Below are positions 43,183 through 54,970 of a stretch of 64,000 nt of DNA, one piece after another. The position numbers and the translations under genes were made by a program. The DNA is from Rotaria sordida. Lineage: Eukaryota; Rotifera; Eurotatoria; Philodinida; Philodinidae. The stretch spans positions 94,881 through 158,880 of the forward strand of contig CAJNOL010000333.1 in NCBI GenBank assembly GCA_905250125.1, read 5' to 3'. Numbering within the stretch: position 1 is the stretch's first letter; every line of letters starts with the position of its first letter. The notes under the pieces were generated by a model that did no database searches, had not been told where the DNA came from, and saw only the letters and a list, made by a program, of their open reading frames with translations.

Positions 43183-46100
43183 ATGAAATATGATAATGAA
43201 CAAACTAAAAATAATAAATTAATTATTTTACAACGATCATCTCAAAAGAAAAAAAATCATTAGTAAAACTTTTTATTGTTTTTTTAGAATAAAAAAAAAT
43301 CATTAAATTATTCTTTTTTAATCATTCAGTTTAGATAATAATAATAATAATAATAATAATATTGATTGTTTAACAGATAGTTTTATTACTATATACAAAA
43401 GTTCTATATGGTGTATAAAATTCATATATGAACTTTTTTTTATAACACTTTGGCAAGTTTTATTATTTGCTAAAGATGAAATACATTATGATCGAAATGA
43501 TTTTATGAAAACTAATAATAGTTTAGATGTTATGTCTCTTAATAATTCTGCAAAAGAAAATTCTTCTGAAAAAATCTATCGAAAACTGCCACGTCATCAT
43601 TTATCAATGATTGAAACAAATAATCAAGAAAAATATCATAATCAATTATTGAAAAGTAATTCACGGTAGATTAAAATAATTTTTATTTGATAGATTTTTG
43701 ATTTTGTTTTTTTTTTTTTATTATCTAAATTTTTAGTGAAAAAATATCATCAAATATAAATTTACTTTCAAATAAAACACGTATAACTGTTCGTTCAATA
43801 TCAAATCAAAATTTAAATCGAGCACAATCAAATCATACATCTTCAATTGAACAAAAAAATCTAAATAATACTTTAGGAGTACTTAATTCACATATTATTG
43901 TAGCACCTGTACATTCATCACATTGTCAAAATATGACAACAAAAAATAATTTACGTGATCAATTAACTGATAGACTTTGTCGTCATTCATATGAACCATT
44001 AAGATGTATGAATCATAGAATGTTTTATGAACATTATCGACCATTATTCTTTTCGCATGGACATTGTCATCGTTCAGAACATTATTTTCCACCATCTATA
44101 CCACAAAAACAATTAAATAATGAAAGAGAGTTTTCTCAAAAATCGAAACAATCTCCACAAATCGAAGAAATAAGTGAAAGTCAACCTACTCCATATTCAG
44201 GCATGTCTTTCAAATGAATTTTGTTTTCTTTGATTTTGCTTTTTTTGTTTTTTTTTATCTTTAATGATAATTTCATATGTTAGATATCAGAACTGATATC
44301 ATATTGTCATACTACTAATATATCTGGTTATCATAAGAAGAAATAATTCGAGATAAAAGCTTGTCAACACAATTTCTTTAGAGCGAAAATATGGTACCCA
44401 CATGTGTTCTTTAGTCTCAATATGCTAATACAAAAAGATATAATAAGTGAAAAACCTATAGTAGACTACAGTTGTTCTCCAAGGATAATCGGTCACCGGA
44501 GACACGATCTGTCTTATGTATTTCTACATTTCGAATAGAATTTTTCTTACTGGCTCTCTAGTGTTTGTTTGCCTTCTAGCAATTTGTTCGTTGTTTTTTT
44601 TTAGTGTAGATTTATTATTATTATGCTAATCATGGATTTAATTGGCAAAGAAGTCTGTTGTACATATTCATTGTACCTACAACAGATCTTGATGTACTAT
44701 TATATATCTTGATAAGTTTAGAAAGACTGATATTGATTGTTTCCCCGATGTTATAACTTAACTAATTCACATGTTTTATGTTGACCATATGACGACTTGC
44801 GCCAAATCAATGCATTATTACCTATTATCTTTGACATCTTGCATATAAATCTTTTTATCAGCGCAGAAATCTGAAACTGCACTATTTAGAACATTCACAG
44901 ATATTTCAGTCATTCAAACGTCGACAAAAGCTTTTTTGAATGTTCTAAAACAGTCCAAACCTTGTCGTTAGTGCCGCTCAGGGTCTTTTTTCGTTGCTAT
45001 GGAAACTTACTGAATGATCTCTGGTCCTGGTGAGGGAAGAACAGCAGACTTCATGATACCTCAAAAGGCTTTCCTTCAGACCCCGATTGGTTTGTAGGTG
45101 GAGAAGAGGATGGAGGAAAATCGTAAAACCTCGACTTAAAACTTATACTCAGTGTTTTCCGAGAAGGTAAACAGTAGGGACTTCAGTCTAGAAGTCTCGT
45201 GAAGTATATTGAAGTCTCATGAAATCTGCTGTTTTCCTTTCGCTACTTTCCTGCAAAAATATATGTGAATTTCACAAAACTGTATTGAAAACTATGAATA
45301 ACTACTGACAAATGTATGACATGCATCGTTATAGTGAATCAAAGTTGTTTTTTCTTTCATTTTGACATCATTACATTGAAAAAATCATAATAAAATAATG
45401 ATTATTCTTCGTTTATTCTACTTAGTATCTCCGAGTATTCAATCTCATTTAACAAATTCACCAGAAGATGAACCATTATCGACTGGTACTATTTTACATA
45501 ATGAAAATAATGAACAAAATCATTCTATATTATCATTTCCTGATCATGATTCATCTCCATCACAAGTATCAGAACAATTAATTGATAATAATAATCAATT
45601 GAAATTAGACGCACAAATACTTGTTGATGATTCAATTCAAAATGCACAAGAAAAATATCAACGAGTATAGAAATTAAATTTTGATCCTTATTTTAATTTG
45701 TCAATTATTTTTATAGATATTACGAACGAGTATTGATCAAGATCCACAAAACATTACATTGTATATTTTATTTTTTCTTGTTGTTTCTACATAAAAATCT
45801 TGAACTATGACATTTACTATAGAGATACAGTTAAACAAATAACTCCTAATAAACCAAAATCAGTAGTTATATCGGATGAATCAAATACACAACAATTATC
45901 CAATGACAATACATTGTGTCAAGAACTTTGTAATAAACTCAATCTATCAGATTCTAATCAAATTACTGAAATTATTCATATACTTGCGTTAAATGCACCA
46001 CATATTCTCAAAGAACACTATTCAAATAAAAATATTTTAAGTAGTAATTTAAATGCAAACGAAGGTCTTTATAAAAAAAAAAATAAAATATCATTTGATA

Positions 46101-47024
46101 TATTATTTTATTTTCATATGTTTATTTCTTATAGAAAATGAAAATACTTTATATAAACAATTATTACTTCATCCACCATTTAAACCAAAGCGATTGATTC
46201 ATTTATGTCCCGATGGAAGTATTCAAGTCTTATCAGCTGTTGATGATAATTCAAATGAAAATCAACTAATTCATCAACAAAAATATCATCTCAATTATTC
46301 AAATTCAGCTTTAACACCATCAATGCAACAAAATCATATTCTTACAGGTAAATTCTTTAAATATATTTTTTTTTCTCACAAGACTCTTCTGAAACAAAAA
46401 ATATTTTGTTTATATATTTATAAATTTTCGATTTTCTTTTTTTTGCTTATAGATGAATCTTCTCTTCCTTTGGAATATGAAACAACAGCGACAACTACAC
46501 TTGATTTAAAAACTAATTCACAATCTCATTCAAAAAATGAAATTCATTTTGATCATTTAATTATAGATAATAATTCAATATTATCTCTTCAACAAAAAAA
46601 GACAATATTTAAATATGATAGTTCATCAGGATGCTCATCAACACATGCGAATGAAGTTCAACTTAATAATAATCATACAAAAATCATTTCTCAAGATAGT
46701 GATCCAATAGTAATGATTAATCTTGATCTTCAAGATGAAATAATGGAAATAAATAATAGAGATGATGAAAATTCTTTACCAGAACTTTTTTTCAAACGCA
46801 TTATTGCACATGAAAGTAAGCGTCTATTTATAAATGAATATAATTAATCGATTATATATTGTCAACTAGATTCTATAACTTCTTTAACTGAACTTTCGAA
46901 TCAATGTATGACGATGGAAAATGATGCAGCATTTTTTAAACATCATGAAAATCACAAGAAATCTCGCTACAATCGTTCACAATCTTGTAAAAACAAAAAA
47001 ACAACCTTTATAGAGACATACTAA
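43183..47024 (+). CDS. Low-complexity protein of unknown function, 711 aa
   Basis: Nine exons keep phase throughout: 43183-43262, 43330-43665, 43737-44200, 45426-45664, 45717-45760, 45823-46064, 46135-46347, 46453-46815, 46870-47024. Intron 3 (44201-45425) begins GC, not GT; this GC-AG choice is the one that keeps the frame. If rejected, the first part would end about six codons later at a stop and the rest would need its own start. The protein is rich in Asn, Ser, Gln and Glu. One hydrophobic stretch (IWCIKFIYELFFITLWQVLL) lies near residue 52. The segment around CQELCNKLNLSDSNQITEII is the most domain-like part. The AAT run at 43337-43360 encodes poly-Asn. The family is not recognised. Confidence 0.6.
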
Positions 47025-47215
47025 GAAATTAGAACAAGAAAATATCGAATTCTCAATCTTTTTTTTGTTGTTTTACTTGCCAGAAAAATTTTGTCAATAA
47101 AGCAAAAAAAAAATCAATATTCATTATTATCTATATATAGCAATAATTCTTTCTAATGATTAAAAAATATTATAGATGTAGATATGTGAGTATTTCTCTA
47201 AACGTTATGATTCTT

Positions 47216-48862
47216 TCAGAATATTTTCCTAGTATTGTCATATTCTTCACTCAAATTCAAAAAATTATATAATATTTCAAGATAACTTGTTTCATCGATT
47301 TGATTAAGGAAATAATGCTCGAAACGTTTTAATTCTTTATCTTTATCTTTACTCAAAGTGAGTTTAACAAACCAAACATTATCCAATACTTCTTCAATCG
47401 ATTCAATTTTAAAGATTATTCCAATTGAAAACAATATTTCACCTTCATCTTTCATAATACCGACTTGTTGAATATTCGCAAATGGTATAATTGCTTTTTT
47501 GATGTTCACTTCTATTTCAAATACAATCGATTCAATAAATGAATGACTAGAACCATTTACAGCGTAATCACTAGCTACTGCTCATGATTTTGTTGTTGAT
47601 AAATACATATTCATCGATACACATCCACCAATATTGTTCTTTAACTTGTGTAATTCGCTTGGAACTATTAGTTGACTGCGATAAACGATGAATATTGGCG
47701 ATGTATGATCAAATTGTGATCTAAATAATTCTTGCAATTGATTTTGCAGATTCATAAGAAAGAAACGAAGATTATATAGTGCATCAATATTTTGTATTCT
47801 ACATACTTTATTTAGTTGACGAAATACAAAGCATTCGTGTGTATATCATTTGATTGCATTTATTGATACGTAATTTTCCTGAAAATCATCTATTTTCTTC
47901 AATTCAACTGACTTATCTGCATAAAACAATTTACATTCTGCAATCATTTCATCTATTGCACTTTTCGTTTGCGGCATTCGGAGTAATATTTCAATTAATA
48001 AATTCAACCACATTCGCAATGGATTTTCTGTTTTTAAATCTTTCACTGAGTTTTCTTTCTTATCTGTTGTAAACACTCAAATGTATTACGATATTAGAAT
48101 AACCTATGACATCGTTCGTCAGATGAATAATCAAAGTTTCCATCTGTGGGTAAGTGTCATGTATCTTTGGATGTCTCTTTTGTATTTTTTGTTCTTGTGC
48201 CTTGTCCATTGATCCATATATATATAAACAAATTGTATTTCTGGCAACTCATCGATATATAGTAGTATGTCTTTAATAAAAGAAGATGATACGATAAAAA
48301 ATATGTTCTCTTCTTGAAGCAGACAGATGTCACTTAAGCATATAATAAGATTTTTAAATGTTTTTACACGAATAACAATTGTACGCAATCGAGATATTGA
48401 TTCAACATCCTCATCGTCAGTAGATTCAAGCCAAATGATAATAGAGTCATTTAGATTTTCTTTTTCTTCTAATACAACATTAGATAAATCATTCATCATT
48501 TGTTCATCATCAATTCCATCAAACGGAAAAAATAGTGAATCATTTTGTTATGATTTGTGTGACGATTTCTTTTGGTTAATTTTGTTTGACTTGTGCGATG
48601 TATTCTTTCGCGATAATGATCGTTTATGAGTCGTCGCTGTTCTACTTATTTTGTTTTCAGGCGCTTGAGATAAATTTCTAGCTGTTGTTCGATGGAGAAT
48701 ACGTGAAACAGTATTCTTTTGTGCCATGCTATCAGTAGAACTAATAATGAGTGCTAAAAAGACAATGACGCAAAACTTATTATTAGATTTTCTACGATAA
48801 ATAATTTTTTCATAAAATATGTAAGATTTTTCATCAAATGGTTTTCTTTTCTTTATTAACAT
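47216..48862 (-). pseudogene. Arginine ADP-ribosyltransferase (R-S-E class), bdelloid type, broken
   Basis: Read on the minus strand, pieces follow the order of a mono-ADP-ribosyltransferase. First comes an N-terminal alpha/beta domain (48131-48499: IIIWLESTDDEDV, ICLLQEENIFFIVSSSF, FVYIYMDQW). Then a helical linker (47846-48076: MIAECKLFYADKSVELKK), and then the catalytic part: IVYRSQ with the Arg, MYLSTT for the S-T-S motif, and DEGEILFSIG with the E-x-E. A short tail (LEILYNFLNLSEEYD) resembles the start of TPR repeats in related proteins. In-frame stops lie near 48503 (TAA), 47850 (TGA, where relatives have Trp) and 47584 (TGA), and the frame is also broken near 48080-48130. The enzyme would transfer ADP-ribose from NAD to arginine. 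The family match rests on recalled motifs. Confidence 0.75.
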
Positions 48863-50363
48863 GTCTGACGCACATCATGTGAATGCAAAAAAACATGTCC
48901 GACTGAGAGAGTCATGTTTTGAAGAAATGGAATGGAAGTTTAAGATCAAAATGAAGAGAACTTATCGACTTTGGTTAGGTTCGCTTAAAATTTTTAACGG
49001 TCGATTCATGGCTAAGTTGTGATGAGAGAGACTGCTAAACAAAAAGTCCGTTTTCTCTGTTTTGTTTCACATGTTGGAATTTTTCACCTCTCTACAGCTT
49101 CCTTACTTCGCCATTCTGTAAGAAAAGTGAACGAAAGTAAAAGAAAGTAGAAGAAAGAATATAGGATAGAACAGAGGAAACATAACAGCAAGAGGCAATA
49201 TGCTAGGTTGATTCGAAATAGAAGTGGAAGATAGAGGTAACAATTTATCTTTATAAAAAAAATCAAAATATGCGCTCAGTTATGGTTTCAGAGGATGCAC
49301 AGTTTAATTCTCTACAAACGTGTATAAGTCTTCTCATCCTCATGAAGTGAAAACAATTTCAGTTGGTTGTGCCGATCATCTTCAGTCATCTTCGAAACTT
49401 GATCATCTGGAGTGAGTTAGTAAATCAGAGAAGAACTTCTTACTAAAAATTCATGACACAAAAGTCTTACTCAATTTCGTGAGAAAATGACAAAGTAGTG
49501 GTTTCAATTAGACAGTCGTTTTGCTACGAAAAATCGTCTATAGTTGCTGATGAAATAAAATAAAAAAACAAGGATAAAAGAGGCCAACTTCTGCCATTCA
49601 ATAGTGATTATTGGACATACAGATCATATCAAAATTATTTGCTGTCAACTTATTCTGGACTATATAAATCCAAGTTTATTTGTTTGCGAATTTCATTTAT
49701 CTTTATTCAAGGATCACAACTTTTCCAAATAGATCGAGCAGTATAAAAAGAATTGTTTGTTCATCTGCACCATTCACATTTTCTTAGTAAATGAAACCAT
49801 TTTTTACCTTTGTTTCAGATTTATTTTTCGAAATAATTCAACCCACTCTTATCAATATCCACATCCACAAGAGTAGACAAGAAAAGCGACACGGTATTCT
49901 GAAAATACATTCTTGACGAAGAAATTTTCCCTTTCGAGACCCTTTATCAATTCAGCAGAGTTGATACATGTTCTCATTTTCTTCTAGGGAATCCGGAAAT
50001 TTGTGTTTTGAACAAGTCAAATAGGTGATGAATGGGCGATCGAATTAATTGAATGATCTGAAATAGACTTGCAAATGGAGAATCCTCTTCGGATACGATC
50101 ATCTAGCTTTTTCTTTTTGACATTTCAAAATATAATGTGCATGAAGCATTCGAATCTAACATTAGAACTGACATTTTCTTTCGAGATACTCAATCTCCCT
50201 AGATTGTTAACTTTTCGTCGTTTGAAGTTTTTATTTCTACATTTGCCGTTAGAAATCAACAGCAACATTGCATAGACAGGATAGGATAAAGTATGATAAG
50301 TTTCATCGTATTGTTTGGCAAATAAAATCAATTAAGCATTTAGCTTAAAAACCGTTTTTGATT
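48863..50363. other. Gene-free stretch left of the assembly gap
   Basis: No gene recognised. The last 46 bases repeat exactly at 60476-60521. Confidence 0.6.
50318..50363 (+). repeat. 46-bp direct repeat at the gap edge, copy 1
   Basis: Identical to 60476-60521, with weaker similarity for about 28 more bases upstream (both include GTATGATAAGTTT). It runs right up to the first N. Confidence 0.85.
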
Positions 50364-50463
50364 NNNNNNNNNNNNNNNNNNNNNNNNNNNNNNNNNNNNN
50401 NNNNNNNNNNNNNNNNNNNNNNNNNNNNNNNNNNNNNNNNNNNNNNNNNNNNNNNNNNNNNNN
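50364..50463. other. Assembly gap (100 N)
   Basis: Exactly 100 N, the usual placeholder for a gap of unknown length. Confidence 0.98.
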
Positions 50464-50546
50464 AATAAATTAAGTTTACGTGATGAACTAACAGGTTCAT
50501 ATTCGGTTTCAATTAGTTCCTGCCGAATTGTATCGGATTGTGACAT
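50464..50546 (-). CDS. Possible N-terminus of a gene lost in the gap
   Basis: A minus-strand frame from ATG at 50546 reads MSQSDTIRQELIETEYEPVS and continues open to the edge of the gap. It is too short to identify. Composition is protein-like and acidic. It may be chance. Confidence 0.25.
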
Positions 50547-53500
50547 CGGATTTAATATATTTGTGTCATTAGCTGTCTTTCTATTTATTAGATTATTTAA
50601 ATTATTATACTTAGCGCTAAAGTATAATGCACCTGGATATTTTTGTATATCTCGAGAACGAAAGCAGCTAGAAAGCGACGATTTTTTACTATTTGAGATG
50701 TATATGTTGGGAAAGTAAAAATTTACACGATTATCTTGGCTATGGAATAGTCAAGTTGATCAATGTTTAGTGTAGATTTTGATTGAGAATTTGCGATAAA
50801 AATTTATGAACTAACTGTGAGTTCCAAATTCAACCAATCAATAACAAAGACATTTGTATGTCGATCTATGAAAGGCTAATTCTTCCAACTGTTTCTATTC
50901 AGAAGTTAGAAGCATTGTAATGAAGAAAATCTCGAAATAAGCCAACTAATTACAGATCACTCTATATTGTACTGAATTTTGAATATTTGGTTAAATTGAG
51001 TTGAATGGTGATGTTATCATTAAGTTTCAATGTAATTGTAAATTACTAGATCATAACTTTGTAACATAGTCTATAAAAAGCTTTTAACACTAGAAAGGAT
51101 ATTTTCTAGATTCATTTGGATAGATTTGAAGATAATCGGAAAAAGTCTAACAAATATATGAATAAAACCGAAGCATATCAATGTATTAGTACGAATGATC
51201 CATTAGCAGAATCACGATAAAAGTTGCAAAGACATTGTGCAAGTACCTCTCTTTCATCACATGTTCTTTTTGTTATGAATAGGCAGTAACAATTAGTCGT
51301 ATATCGTTCGAAAGAGAAAATAACGAACTATCAACTGATCACAAAATATTTAGTCAAACACATATCCATCTATCCAAAAAAGAGCTTGATACTTTTGTCC
51401 AGACTTCTGCATTGCATGTTACTAAGAATATTCTTATTATACTTACACCGTACCTTTTAGACTCGCACTGTATCATGATATTCACATCGTGTTCCCACCA
51501 TACCAGAGATTCTCTCTATATCCTGCATATTCGGATCTGCTGTCTCCCTCTTTTATATACTTTAATAAATTCATGGCACTAAGTCAAATGAGTAAGCAAA
51601 ATAATACTGCGCATTTATTTGTCCATAAACGATTATAAATTCATTAATTAAGATGTGTCTTCATCATGATTCGAAAATATTTTTCTATCAAAGTAATTGT
51701 TAAGATCAAGTTGACATTCGGAGTCATAATTCTGGTTCGGAAAATAGTCGCTACACGAGTCTTGTCGACGAATATCCCATGTAACTATGTAAAAAAACAA
51801 AACAGGTTGATGAGAGAAATAAAAAATGATGAAAATATTTCATAATGCCTGTGGAATATCTAAGGTTAGCATTCAACTTTTTTCTTCGTAGATATTAGTA
51901 AATACACTAAGACTAACTCTCACTCACTCTGAGTGTCCTTTTACACAGGATGCTAACACTAGGATATGGGTGTGGGTACTCATGTCGGCTTTGGCTTTAT
52001 TGAAGAGAAGAACATCTGACCCACTTCCAAACTCTGCTTCCACACCCACATCTATTTAAGAATAGTGCTATCACATTTTTGTCTGTCTTTGATCTATCCA
52101 TGACCTCATCACTATGAGTCTGCTGCCAAACATATTTGATCTTCAGTGAAGGTATATCTGATGTGTGACTTTTTACAGCCCGCCCCACCATTCCTAAAGC
52201 TATGTTGTCATTTCTGAGCCATCCCTTAAAGAATGTTACCTCATAGAGCCTGTGTACTGCGAAGCACTGACACTAAACGACATACTGATTCAATCGACAT
52301 CGCATCTAGTGTGGCTAACACAAATTAGTGTAGCGAAATACTAACTGCTGAACATTGTCAACAGTTGTGCACATTTTCGTGGACGCCGCTACATCTCCTA
52401 ATCATGTAGACAATGATTCATAAGACCGTGCACAAATGCCTAAGATGCCTATTTTCTAGGCATTTAGACACGTATTGGAGAAAACGGTCGTCAATGGGAT
52501 AAGAGCGTATAAGGCTATACAGCGGCCTCCCACAAATTTGGCTTTTTTGCACTTTTCGCAGATTAGGATGGTTCCTAATCAGATTTTGTAACGTCATTTC
52601 GTGAAAAGCCACATTTGAGTTTTTTGTGTCTCGGATCCCGCACAGGTCTTTTTGGACACACTATTTTCTTCAAAACCATTTTAAACCACATAAATTTGTA
52701 GACTCAAACGTGCTGATTACGAATATTGCCGTTTAAGCTTGCGAAGATACCTTGTTTCGTAAATAACCTAGACCATTTTATGAGCTCCGAAATCACTTTT
52801 CGCTTCTTCATGGGCAAAGGTAGTGACATATCTCAATAACATAGGTCTCAGTTAATGCAGACTTTCTATCTACTACTCGAATCTGAGTTTTTGACAGACA
52901 ATTAGTAAAATCAGAAAGAAATGTGGTGATTTCGGCGCAAAATTCATATATTTTGATTGATTTCCATCGTATTCTCTGGGTTTACGCCGGAAGCTGACCT
53001 TGTCGCAGAGATAAACATTACCACTAGAGATAATTTTCTGAACTTCTTTCCAGTAACCATCTCAAAAGAGTAAACCGTGGTGTATAAGAAGCTCGGATAT
53101 GCATAATACAAGCGGAATTAGTTGTTTTCCTTAGGAAAAAGTTATAAAATCGGATCGATTAGAATTTCAATGTGTTATAAAAGTATTTATGTGCTCTACA
53201 TGATGTTTGAAAGTCATAAACACACAGAAACGAAACTGTAATTATGATAATGTGAATGGTGGAAAATTTTTCAGCGGTGAATAATCGGTCGTCATTGACA
53301 TTCACTATACTGAGTCCCATACGAACGAAGAAAACTTCAATTGTACTTGGTTGAGAAAGATACAAAAAAGTCACAGTGATTGTCTTTCTTTTCCACCAAG
53401 TTAAACGAATGCTCCTTGATTCGATTCAGTTAAAATTAAAATACTTTATAAGAAGAAAAATCCCTTATAACATTGATGAATTGAATGAAAGAAGACTCAC

Positions 53501-54970
53501 AACACGTCGGCATTGTGTTGATATTCGAAGAATTATTACTTTCTACTTGGCACTTCATATGAATACTATCTTATATCTGCAAATGGAGACTATGCTGCGA
53601 CTACTTTAACAAGTGATCATGAAGATATGACGTAGATACGGACGATGAAGAAACTCTTCTCGAACTCGATTTCAGAAGACAGTAGATGATATTATACTCA
53701 TAAAAAAGTACGAGTAACATTAATACTGATGCTCAAGAGGATTTTCTTTTGTCACTTCAGGCGTTCTGTTGTATTTCGCACACCATATGTCAATCGACTT
53801 CTCTTCAAGGTGACGTGAGAATTTCGTCCGTACTCTTGCTTTTCATTGAAATTTTAACGATTAAAAAAAAATAAAATATGTTAAAAAAAAAATCTTCTAT
53901 TCCTATCTCTATACACACTAGCGTTCATCAATACATCATTCATATGGTCGAAGTACTTTTCAATGGATTCGCATTATAATCTATCTGGTTTGACAACTAT
54001 TTTTATGGAAAACAACAAATCTTGTCTTTGTTTCGCAATTTCGAGCTTGCTATGCACCTTAATTAACTCTTTTGAGTTGTTTCTTAGAAAGAGCGTCAAA
54101 AAATAATCCCTATGCGTCACTGTCTTGGCTCTGTAGGAAGCTCTGTTTCTGAGATGAATCTAGAGAATACGAGCAACATCAGTGAAAAAGCACCATATTA
54201 GTTTGTATTTCCAGTTTTTCATGCGGTGGCACATTTTCAATTTCTTTTTTGAATGTCGTTCGTAAGAAGCTCAACAAATTATCTGTACTCTTAAAAAAAA
54301 CATAGAATAATAGATCCCTGTCATCCGTTTATTACCATTACATAAACCCTTTGTAGGGTTATGAGCAGCATCCACCCTTTCATAGAAAGTTTCTGTTTAT
54401 AAACTTTGAGAAGAGTTTTATGATTCGTGACATATTCATATACCCTTGTACTTTTTTCTGTGTTCATAAACCCTCTTTAAGTATGTGAACAGAACAAATT
54501 CTTATGTGAAAGGATTATAATTGCACGTTTTAAATACAACCGTAGAATAGTAAATCCATCACCTAAGAGTTTATTTCGTTCATATATCCAAAAGAAATTT
54601 ACGAACACAAAAAAGTGCAAGGGTATATGAAGATGGAACTGGTCATAAATCCTTGTCGAAGTTTGTGAATAGAAACGCTATGTGAAAGGATGGATGACGA
54701 TCATAAATCCAAAAATGGTTTATGTGATGGTTCACAAATGGATATTGACGGTTTATTATTCTACACTTATTTTTACAGTATAGTGACTATGTTTGACTTT
54801 GCAGCAAAGCCAGATTCTAGCGTAAGCCCGACGAGTACGATGCAAATCAATGAAGATATATGGTTTTTGCATAAAAATTACTATTTTTATTTTTTATTTT
54901 ACTTTTTTCTCCATCAAAAGCTCAAATTCAGATAGACAAAGAAATTTTGCATTAACCAAGACATATGTTG
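50547..54970. other. 4.4 kb gene-free region
   Basis: ORFs are at most about 80 codons with no recognisable domain. One clear foldback element (54301-54766) is listed separately. The 15-mer GCTCAAATTCAGATA at 54920-54934 is identical to the terminal repeat of the kinesin-intron element at 29077 and may be a solo end. Confidence 0.55.
54301..54766. repeat. Foldback element with about 200-bp arms
   Basis: Left and right halves are inverted copies. Paired blocks include TAGAATAATA at the very ends, CATAAACC, GTTTCT, TCATATACCCTTG and ACTTTTTT near the centre. Arm divergence is roughly 25%. A partial internal copy of the end (TAGAATAGTAAATCC) lies at about 54544. No real ORF: the frame at 54690-54935 covers the right arm. 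Confidence 0.8.

Noticed and set aside
48327-48629. 100-codon plus-strand ORF (Ser-rich)
   Set aside because: Antisense to the ADP-ribosyltransferase pseudogene, whose motifs lie on the minus strand.
52434-52465. AAATGCCTA / TAGGCATTT mini-palindrome
   Set aside because: Nine-base arms in 64 kb are expected by chance and nothing around them supports an element.
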